Shown here piece after piece: positions 8,186 through 16,200 of a stretch of 30,764 nucleotides of DNA (within the stretch, counting starts at the first letter, position 1; each line of letters opens with the position of its first letter). The stretch is from positions 1-30,764 of IMG/VR virus record IMGVR_UViG_3300027797_000090. The stretch is one strand, 5' to 3'. A model generated the notes under the pieces. That model made no database searches. It was not told where the DNA came from and saw nothing but the letters and a program-made list of their open reading frames with translations. This DNA comes from a virus. A program made the position numbers and the translations under genes.

Positions 8186-10333
8186 CTAGAGAACCTCGGG
8201 CTCGAAGAACGCGTCTCCCACAGCCCACAGATCCGCGGAGAGATACGCGTACTGTACTCTTGCGTTGAGGTTGGATGGGGCCCAGGTCTCCGCGATGTAA
8301 GAGGCTCTGTCCCAGGACTTACCGTTCCTATTGTAGTAGTAGGGCACTCTAAAGAATACGTTGCGACTCTCACTCACGCTACTGACCCTACTCACGCCGG
8401 CTACGAGCTGGTTCGTGTAGTTTTCCACTCTGGCATCTTCCACCGTTCCCACCTGTATAACATCCTGCTTGTAGGGTATGAGTATAGGAGCGGAGATCTC
8501 CGCGTTTCTCAGTCCCGTCTTCGGCCTAAATATCTTCCTCTCTAGATCCACGACCTGCAGCTCGGCCGAAGTGTGCGCTTTTAACCCGAACACAGACGAG
8601 AGAAACGCGAGGCCCAGTAGACTTCCTTTCGCCTCTATAAGACCGTTCCACAGGGATTTGTCCACTCGGACCATATCCGTATAGAATAGAAGGACCGACC
8701 CCGCCGTTTCGGAATATGTTTTAGCCCTGAATACGTTGTTCTCATCGGAGATAGTCCCTATCTCATCTAGTTTTATGCTAAGCAAGTTGTCTCTACGACC
8801 CGACCAGGTGGAGAAAGCGTCCCAGGATAGTAGGGAACCGCCCCACGCCGTTGTCTCGGTATTGAGTGCCCACTCCGGTTGGTTGAATGGAAACTGCTCG
8901 AGAGCTTCGCCCTTTGCCGTGAGAACCTCTCCTAGAGCCGGAACGTCCACGCTGCTCTCCCGATCCCACCAGCCGAACGAGTTCTTGATGAATGCTCTTT
9001 TCACCTTATCGTCCCACAGCTCGTTCCACAGATCCCCGAAAAGTCCCACATGCTGAGCTAGCCAGTCAAGGAGAGCTGGGTTGCAAGTATCAGGGTCTAG
9101 ATAGTCGGCGTAGAAAGACGCTATGGAGTCCTTCTTTTTCGATAGGAACTCGTCGGTTCCGCTGACCAACCACTGCGTAGGAGTCTCAATGTCCGAGAAA
9201 GACGGGTCGGATCTGTAACCTTCGGCCAGTCCTGGCAACCGTGAGTATACCGGCCTGGAGATAGACTCCTTGCCAAACGAGATACTCGGAGAGAGCAGGG
9301 AGCTCTGGGTCACCTGCAGAACGCTGTTGAATAGAGCCTTTACTCTATCGTAGACTACGGAGATCAGATCCAGACCGTCGTACACTCTAGCCAACCTGTA
9401 GGAAAACTCCTCGTTGATTATGTCGGCGCACCTCTCCGCCCACTCAGCATCCAGATCGGAGAAGCTCTCCAATAGCGCGTCCCGTACCTGCTCTGTTGCC
9501 GTGACGTGGAGCCGGTCATTAAGGTACCCTTCGGAGGTCCCAGGATACGCTGAGATGATGGTGTTCTGTACGAACCTTACCTTTCTGTCTGAAAGACCTA
9601 CCGTGGTCGTAACAGGCCTTCTAGTCACGCTCTCGAGTCTCTTATCCGTGGTTACTATGGCGGTGTCTATAAAATCCTCCGAGTAGTAGAATCTAGGAGG
9701 TAGGTAGATCTTTGCGAACGCGCTTGCGGGCTTATTCACAGAGACTTTCGAAGGAGCTCCTGTTCCTGAGTAGGTGGTGTAGTGCCCTCTGAGAATCGTC
9801 TTTAGAACTACCAGTGGCTGAGCTGGTAAGTAATATACTACAGGAAGCGAGGGGGTACCGTAGGTGTTCTTTGACGTGTACTTCCACTTGCCCTCGTTGA
9901 CCCGCTCCAGAGTACCTATGATGCATTTGCCCGCATCGCACAGCGAGTCGGTACCGGCACCCGCCTGGCATTTTAACCCATGCCTTGAGCAACTCTCCAT
10001 CCCAGCATGCTCCGTGCCACCCATGGGCACCCCGTGGGAATAGACCGGGTAGGTGCTTCCGGTTCCCAGCGGGCCGGATACTACGCTCTCGGAGTACACG
10101 TGGCCGATATTCTTGTACTTAAATCCGTTGATTCCTATATTACCGAGTTCGCGGTTTATGACAGACTGCCTTTCGGCATTTATGTTTCTACGCGCTGAGA
10201 AGTCCACGGACCCCAACTTATGGGCAAAAATACGACTTTTTTTCGTTCTGTCAAACTCTACGATTATATGCCCAGGTGAGAGCGCTGGATTACGACTCCT
10301 GCCATTGAGGCTATTCCACGCCGAAGTGTTCAT
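8186..10333 (-). CDS. Tail protein I-like baseplate protein (P2 gpI family)
   Basis: Around residues 405-455 the sequence reads FYADYLDPDTCNPALLDWLAQHVGLFGDLWNELWDDKVKRAFIKNSFGWW. This is the signature of P2 tail protein I-type domains (a xYLP..LDWLA..vG pattern, then R..Ik.s), which attach to the baseplate wedge and anchor fibres. The ~390-residue N-terminal extension has a Cys/Gly-rich insert (residues ~110-140, several Cys) and no recognised family. The C-terminal ~200 residues look beta-rich and structural. P2 gpI is about 180 residues, so this 715-residue protein is a much enlarged relative, perhaps combining roles like those of T4 gp7. Its start overlaps the stop of the baseplate J-like gene by 4 nt, in the conserved J-then-I order of contractile tails. 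Confidence 0.75.
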   Translation of the reverse strand: MNTSAWNSLNGRSRNPALSPGHIIVEFDRTKKSRIFAHKLGSVDFSARRNINAERQSVINRELGNIGINGFKYKNIGHVYSESVVSGPLGTGSTYPVYSHGVPMGGTEHAGMESCSRHGLKCQAGAGTDSLCDAGKCIIGTLERVNEGKWKYTSKNTYGTPSLPVVYYLPAQPLVVLKTILRGHYTTYSGTGAPSKVSVNKPASAFAKIYLPPRFYYSEDFIDTAIVTTDKRLESVTRRPVTTTVGLSDRKVRFVQNTIISAYPGTSEGYLNDRLHVTATEQVRDALLESFSDLDAEWAERCADIINEEFSYRLARVYDGLDLISVVYDRVKALFNSVLQVTQSSLLSPSISFGKESISRPVYSRLPGLAEGYRSDPSFSDIETPTQWLVSGTDEFLSKKKDSIASFYADYLDPDTCNPALLDWLAQHVGLFGDLWNELWDDKVKRAFIKNSFGWWDRESSVDVPALGEVLTAKGEALEQFPFNQPEWALNTETTAWGGSLLSWDAFSTWSGRRDNLLSIKLDEIGTISDENNVFRAKTYSETAGSVLLFYTDMVRVDKSLWNGLIEAKGSLLGLAFLSSVFGLKAHTSAELQVVDLERKIFRPKTGLRNAEISAPILIPYKQDVIQVGTVEDARVENYTNQLVAGVSRVSSVSESRNVFFRVPYYYNRNGKSWDRASYIAETWAPSNLNARVQYAYLSADLWAVGDAFFEPEVL

Positions 10334-11613
10334 AGTGTGTACAGGTTCTCGTAGTAGAACGTTAGGGGAGAGAAGTCATTGATAGAGGTAAACGCGATCT
10401 GAGCTCTGTACAACTTGTAGGATACGATAGGCGAGAAAGCCTTCTGGACCTGGTTGTCGGAGTTTACTGATCCTAGGTAGGAGTAGTCACAGCCGGTGCT
10501 CGTTTCCTCTCCAGAGAACCCCGCGCAGAACCCTTCGATAGAGGAGGAGTCTTTTACCATGCTACGAGCGGTTACGTTATTCACCGACTTGACAAAGTCA
10601 AAGTCGTATAGACGCCTGACCAGCTCTTGGTACTCGAGGTCGGCGCCTAAAGCGAGGGAGCGTGGGTCGATGTAGTTTCGCATAGCTTCCAGCACCTGAG
10701 AGGCTAGGAAATCCGAGCCCACGCCTATCGCCTCTGGATCGTAGAGTACGTCCACAACCAAGTCGACTGGGATTATCTCCGGCGAAAGGAACGAGATGTT
10801 GGTGCCGAGAGTCACCCTAGGTCTCATAGAGTCTATGAGATACGATAGGTTCGAGGAGCTGAGTTCATTGCCGTTATCGTCTCCGACGCAGATAACCACG
10901 TTTCCGGAGAGCAGCTCGCTTAGACCGAATCTCTCCTCGTAAGTTAGTACTTTTACGATGCTAGTCTCGGGGACAAGGGTCCGAACCTCGTTCTCAAAGT
11001 CCACCGAGGTTGTCAGGTTTCTCCTGCTAAGAACCTCGAAAGCTCTGCTCTTCATCCCTGAGACGGACTCCGTATCAGTACCTCCGACCGCTGGCTGCTC
11101 GTTACTCAGGAATTCCAACCCGGCAAAGTTCCTCTCGATCTTATTGATCTCGCCCGTGTTAACGTTGTACGCGCTTCCCCATCTCTCAGACTGGCACGAT
11201 ACCGTACCGGAAAATTCCGCCTCGGGGATCCTTACCTCGGACAGAGTGACGAACACCTGATTGCCGTTGGCGATGAGTTTCGTGCCTTTTGGAATTATCA
11301 GGACTCTCTGGTAGCCGGGGACTTTGTAGAAGGTAACGTCGGCGAGAGCTCGGCTCCCAACCTTTCTCTGCACTCCAAGTTGTCTCAGCCACTGAAGGCT
11401 GAATGCCTCGGGAAGGTTGTTCAGGTAGTATAGGAGCTCGGCCTGGGCAAATGCCTGGCCCTCTGTTATGGCGGATAGCGGCGAGGCTGGAGTGAAGTCA
11501 TTAAGCTCTCCTCCAGACTCCAGAAAGATTCTGGCCTGTAGTGCCCTGACCAACGCCTCCGTGTTGCGGCTGTCAAGCTGCAGTGGTAGTATCGGACCGT
11601 AGATGTTAGCCAT
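10330..11613 (-). CDS. Baseplate J-like / gp6 wedge protein
   Basis: This is a baseplate wedge component of the Baseplate_J family (P2 gpJ, T4 gp6), which forms the ring that dilates on host contact. Diagnostic features are the N-terminal LNDFTPASPLSAITEGQAFAQAELLYYLNNLPEAF region (residues ~37-72), the VTFYKVPGYQRVLIIPKGTKL beta segment (~92-112), and GTDTESVSGMKSRAFEVLSRRNLTTSVDFENEVRTLVP (~178-215), where the family's typical R..a...l...g..T..DfE motif occurs. Length (427) is normal for gpJ-like proteins and below T4 gp6 (660). A 1-nt overlap (TAATG) with the preceding gene and a 4-nt overlap with the next show translational coupling in one operon. Confidence 0.85.
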   Translation of the reverse strand: MANIYGPILPLQLDSRNTEALVRALQARIFLESGGELNDFTPASPLSAITEGQAFAQAELLYYLNNLPEAFSLQWLRQLGVQRKVGSRALADVTFYKVPGYQRVLIIPKGTKLIANGNQVFVTLSEVRIPEAEFSGTVSCQSERWGSAYNVNTGEINKIERNFAGLEFLSNEQPAVGGTDTESVSGMKSRAFEVLSRRNLTTSVDFENEVRTLVPETSIVKVLTYEERFGLSELLSGNVVICVGDDNGNELSSSNLSYLIDSMRPRVTLGTNISFLSPEIIPVDLVVDVLYDPEAIGVGSDFLASQVLEAMRNYIDPRSLALGADLEYQELVRRLYDFDFVKSVNNVTARSMVKDSSSIEGFCAGFSGEETSTGCDYSYLGSVNSDNQVQKAFSPIVSYKLYRAQIAFTSINDFSPLTFYYENLYTL

Positions 11614-12638
11614 TAGAAAGCGGTGGTAAAGTTACGAGCTGCTGGATTAAGTCCTCCCTGAGGATCCTTGTTATCCGTCTCAAAAGTAGGTACTAACGAC
11701 GTGTCTATCAGATCACCGTTGGACATTGTTGCGGGGTCGAAGGTCGTGAAACCGTTGAACTTCTCCCCCATCAGTGAGATGGCGTACACATCCCTGTCGG
11801 CTTGGAGGTTGTCTGGGAACTCGTTCAGTATCGACGATGCCGGTACGGAGCCATTACCCGTGGAGACCTCGGAGACCGAGAGAGCGCCGAGGGGGTTGTA
11901 GAGCGCTTCGAGAGGAGCGGATGACAGGTACCCTACGTACCCGCCGCTTACCGAGTTTATGAGGTCCGTTGGCATAGATGTACTCGTCAGGCCGGGGAAC
12001 GCAATGTCGTTCCAGTAGTCCCTTGGGGAGATGTACCCGCTTGAGAAGTCCACCCCTCTGTAATCGGCTCCCAGATCCACCGAGCTCTCCAGGTCTATCC
12101 TGGCACCCGATGGAGGAACTGATATCTTGGTCTGCGGATTGTTAGAGGCTATCTGGGCAATGAGGTGGGAATCAGTACCCACCCCTGGCTCCTCGGAGAT
12201 CATGGACGTGATCGCCCCAGTGATTTTACCGGAGTCGGCGAGGTTCGGCAGAGTGCTTCTTACCGCTAGGCCAACATAGTCCGATAGAGACAGTCTGTAC
12301 TTCTCCACAGAATCCAGTGCTCCGAAGAAGTTTCTCTGCAGGCTGGGGATGATCCCCGCCCTCCAGTCCGCTCCTAGGTTGATATCGATGTAGTTGGCAA
12401 AATCGACATCGTCGGAGTACTGCGCCTCTAGGGCGCTGAGCACGATCCCCATGAAGCGCTCCTTAGTTCCAAAGAAGCTCTCGAAGATATCCGAGGGCCT
12501 CTGCGTGTTTAGGAACTTAGTTGGAGACTGCGAGTAGATCTGATTCTGCACCTCTCTGAAGTACTCAGGGTCGCCGTAGGAGACCGCAGCGAGCCCTCCT
12601 AGAGTGCTAAAGTCGTCGGTGACGTATCCTGTCTTCAA
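11613..12638 (-). CDS. Unknown structural protein, first gene of the baseplate operon
   Basis: I do not recognise this 341-residue protein. It has no transmembrane segment or signal peptide, is rich in Ser, Gly, Asp and aromatic residues, and looks like an all-soluble virion component. Its position just before the baseplate J-like gene, with a 1-nt overlap, suggests a wedge or tail-sheath-terminus protein (inference). The start is a rare TTG at 12638: an in-frame TGA lies two codons upstream, and no other start codon is close. An AGAAGG sequence about 11 nt before it is a plausible ribosome-binding site. A T4-type late promoter lies immediately upstream, so the leader would be very short (~12 nt) and transcription would overlap that site. 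Confidence 0.65.
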   Translation of the reverse strand: MKTGYVTDDFSTLGGLAAVSYGDPEYFREVQNQIYSQSPTKFLNTQRPSDIFESFFGTKERFMGIVLSALEAQYSDDVDFANYIDINLGADWRAGIIPSLQRNFFGALDSVEKYRLSLSDYVGLAVRSTLPNLADSGKITGAITSMISEEPGVGTDSHLIAQIASNNPQTKISVPPSGARIDLESSVDLGADYRGVDFSSGYISPRDYWNDIAFPGLTSTSMPTDLINSVSGGYVGYLSSAPLEALYNPLGALSVSEVSTGNGSVPASSILNEFPDNLQADRDVYAISLMGEKFNGFTTFDPATMSNGDLIDTSLVPTFETDNKDPQGGLNPAARNFTTAF

Positions 12639-12656
12639 AGCTCAGATGCCCTTCTC

Positions 12657-12664
12657 TATTTATA
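12657..12664 (-). promoter_or_regulatory. T4-type late promoter (TATAAATA) for the baseplate operon
   Basis: The plus strand reads TATTTATA, so the minus strand carries TATAAATA, exactly the late promoter consensus recognised by gp55-type sigma factors in T4-like phages. It sits 19 nt before the TTG start of the first baseplate gene in a 79-nt divergent intergenic gap. On the plus strand the overlapping bases 12661-12666 spell TATAAT, a possible -10 for the fibre cluster that starts at 12718. The two promoters would then share bases and compete. A -35 element is visible on neither side. Confidence 0.6.
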
Positions 12665-12717
12665 ATTTAAACCGCGAAAGGTAGGTTAAAGGTTATCAGA
12701 CACACTACTCGTTGTCA

Positions 12718-13275
12718 ATGGCGGAAGCAACGCACCAGCAGATTACAACGTCGCTGCCCGGAGAGGAGCCATTTATCGGCGATCTCGACGAAGGCGAAAT
12801 CTGCGTTAACGTTGCGGATGGCAGGATATGGTCCGGAGACTCGATTGGCACTCCTATCGAGCTCGGTGGAGCGGTAAAAAACTCACCGATGGGGTCACTG
12901 CTAACATCAAACTACTTAGATGTTGACGTTACTTCCGCGGACAATCTGCCTATTGCGAACACTAATCCTCTGGATATTCCCCCGGGTTTTTACAGGGAGC
13001 AACGCATCTTTCTCCGGTTCACGCAGACTCCGCTACAGAACTTCCAAACCTACTTCGATTACCCCGTAAACTGGGGAGTCGATGCCAGTTGGAAGTTTGG
13101 CACTTCCGTGGTCACCTGGGGAGGAGAATCCGATCAGCTAGACTTTCAAGCTGATAATCCTATAGATTTCTACAGAACCCAAGGAAGAAAGATCCTTGTA
13201 GAATTGAGCTCTTTCGGGCCCAGCGCAGAGTGGGTAGGAAGACTACTCTGGGTTAGTTCAACTTCCGAGACATAA
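12718..13275 (+). CDS. Short tail-fibre or adaptor protein with Mtd-like N-terminal motif
   Basis: This is a protein of ~185 residues. Residues ~22-52 (LDEGEICVNVADGRIWSGDSIGTPIELGG) match the short repeat found at the N-terminus of many phage receptor-binding proteins, typified by the Bordetella phage major tropism determinant (G-E-I-x-x-N-x-x-D-G-R-x-W-x-G). The remaining ~130 residues look like a beta-sandwich (aromatic, Thr/Ser-rich) without a recognised family. It lies directly before the giant fibre gene with an 11-nt gap. A role as an adaptor, collar or small fibre linking the giant fibre to the baseplate is inferred. The in-frame TTG at 12712 gives only two more residues, so the ATG at 12718 is chosen. 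No clear Shine-Dalgarno sequence is present. Confidence 0.65.
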   Translation: MAEATHQQITTSLPGEEPFIGDLDEGEICVNVADGRIWSGDSIGTPIELGGAVKNSPMGSLLTSNYLDVDVTSADNLPIANTNPLDIPPGFYREQRIFLRFTQTPLQNFQTYFDYPVNWGVDASWKFGTSVVTWGGESDQLDFQADNPIDFYRTQGRKILVELSSFGPSAEWVGRLLWVSSTSET

Positions 13276-13286
13276 AGCTTCTCACC

Positions 13287-16200
13287 ATGCTAGACAAGAT
13301 TCAGTTCCAGAACGGAACGATCGTAACCAAAGAATATCTCAACGAAACGCAGAAAGGCTCGAGTTTCTCGGCTGCTACTGTACGTTCCGACTACTACGCC
13401 GAGCCGACAGAAGGCGAGCATAGTGGCTGGAAGATCGGCCAGCGCGATAGTCTCAAGGACTGGGAGATTGCGGACCCCCGCGAGGATAACGAGTCGGCGC
13501 TTGGCCGCCTCGCCCACGACGGCATTGTCCTAAACTCGTACAACCCAACCACTGGGGCGAAAGTATGGGGCCCTCCGGCCATTGCTGAGACAAGTCCTGG
13601 AAGCGGAGTGTACGGTGTCTGGGTGGAAGCGGGTAGCATCGTACTAAGCGACGGTCAACCGATCTCCTGGAGCGTGCAGTTCGTACAACTGCTTAGCGGC
13701 GCAGAAACAAACTATATCTTTATCGACGAGCAGGGAGCCAGGGACAACATTGCGGATGATGTAGCCGTAGAGCTCTCCATAGGATCCTCGTTGCCTTCCG
13801 TATCGCAGCCTCACGTACCCCTCGCCAAGCTCGTACTGAGCGCCGACGGAGCTTCTCTTGACACTGATGCTGACGGCAGCGTTGTAGGTGCCGGGTACGT
13901 TGACCTGAGACCAGGCCTGTACATTGGCAACCTTAACACCTACCCTCGCACGCTCCGCAACACGGCGATCAAGAACGACTCCTACGTTGCCAAGAGCTGG
14001 GAGAGAGTCATCGCCGACACGTCCAACGGTTCGCTGATCGTATCGCTTCCCTCGGCTCCTACGGACTCCGACCGGATCGCGATCGTCGACATCTCGGGGA
14101 CTTTCGACCGCTTCCCCATCGTCATCAGGCCCGGTGGAGACACTAAGATCTCCAACTCCGTAGACGACTGGATCATTAATATCAGAGACGCCCACATCGA
14201 GCTGTTCTACCACGCCGCCACCTCCGAGTGGAAGTTCGAGGAGACTCCTGGCGGAGACTGCTCCCCTGTCCTCGGTACTTTCCTGAGCTGCGGAGGGCGC
14301 GAGTTTATCGGCCAGAGACTGGCTTCCGAATGCCCCGACGGGCAGGCGGTACCAGCAATCTATCCTAACCTCTCCGACGGAGACTACCGCTACGAGGCCT
14401 CGTCCTCTAAGTGCTATAAGGAGTTCTACCCAACGGTCGCGGTGTACGCGGACGGTCAGGGCGGTCTGATCAGAGTCCAGGACGCTCCCAGATGCGATAA
14501 AGTCGGGGCCTCAGTCGACCCACAGGTACGGAACATCATCTACGTCGACCCGGCAACCGGCGACGACTCCATCTCCAACAGTGGAGTGTCGGACTCGAAG
14601 CCTTTCCGCTCCATCGAGAGGGCGCTGGTAGAGGCGGTTAGAGAGAGCCGCAGATCCGGGCAGTACAATGACCGCTACGACCGAGTGGTCATCGAGCTCT
14701 CTCCTGGCGATTACTACGTCGATAACTCTCCGGGCACCGGAAGCGTTCCGGGCCTCACGGCGAATTCGGGGCTTATCCAGCGTACTCCGACAGGATTCAA
14801 AGTCCTATTTGTGGAGAGACTAGACCGTGCTATCACGATCCAGGTAGATTCACTTAGCCCTTCCGCAACCCAACCTCCACTTGCGCTCAACCTGGGCCGC
14901 ATCCTGTACTCACAGGGCGGCGGTGTTGGTAATATCGCGAAGATAGAGAAGGAGAGTCTTAACTCCTCTATATGGAAAGTGACTCTGGAGTACGTTAGAG
15001 GAAGCTTCTCCGAGAACGACGAGCTGTTCTACGATAACCTTTCGCTCCTTAACCCCACAGGTGGCGGACTCGTCGTCCCTCGTGGTATCTCGGTCAATGG
15101 CGTGGACCTACGTAAAGTTCGGGTGAGACCGATGTACGTGCCGGAGCTTAATCCTGTACAGGAGGAGTCCCAGCGCCTAAAATCCTCCATATTTAAAGTG
15201 ACAGGGGGCAGCTACATCTCCCTCATCACTTTCACTGACAACCCCCAGATCCACAGAAGCCACAACACCGTAACCTCGGTGACTTTCGCCTCTCAGGCGG
15301 AGATTGCCGGTAGTTCCGTAGAGGCTTCGTACTACTCCAAACTCAATAGCCTTTTTGGCCAGTACGACGGATGGGGAGCGCAAGGCCTCGAGGCGATCTC
15401 CGCAGAGACCACAATCGTGGCTCCCATCTACGATTCCAAGAACCTACGTCAGACCGACGCCGAAGAGAACCAGACCGGGATCCCGCTGGGCGACTCACGC
15501 GCTATTTCCGCAGTAGCTTACCCTGGCGCCACTCGAATCAAGGATCAGGGATCGAGCGATCAGAGAGCTTTTGATCTACCAGACATCAACTCCACCAGGT
15601 CCTCATCGCCTTACGTCTTTAACTGCTCGGTGAGATCCATCTTCGGCCTAAACGGCCTGCACGCGGACGGATCTCTAGTGGCTGGATTCAAGTCCATGGT
15701 GACCGCGAACTTCACCCAGGTATCGCTGCAAACAGACCCGACCTGCTTCAACTCGAGCTCGTACTACCTCGACCCTCCCACCAATAAGAATTCTGGTGAC
15801 GGAAAGCAGTACCGACCCTGCCCTCCCGATCCTTTCAAGTACCGCCACTTTGGCTTCAAGGGAAGCAATAACGCTACTATCCAGATCGTTAGCTGCTTTG
15901 TGATTGGCAACGCGGATCACTTTGTGTCAGAGAGCGGAGCCGATCTCTCCATCACAAACTCCTGCTCCGACTTCGGAGATGTCTCGCTACGCTCTGTAGG
16001 ATACAAGACGAGATCTTTCAGTCAGGACGAGGGCATTCCCGCCGCTTCTTACGGCGGAACTAAGATCATCGAGGTGATTCCTCCGAAGCCCCTATCGTAC
16101 ACATCTCCAGCGGCTGGCGTAAATCCAACCCTAGTAGACACCGAGATCAACACCGGGCTGGTACTTGACTACACAAGGACCCAGAACTGGTACGTGGCTA

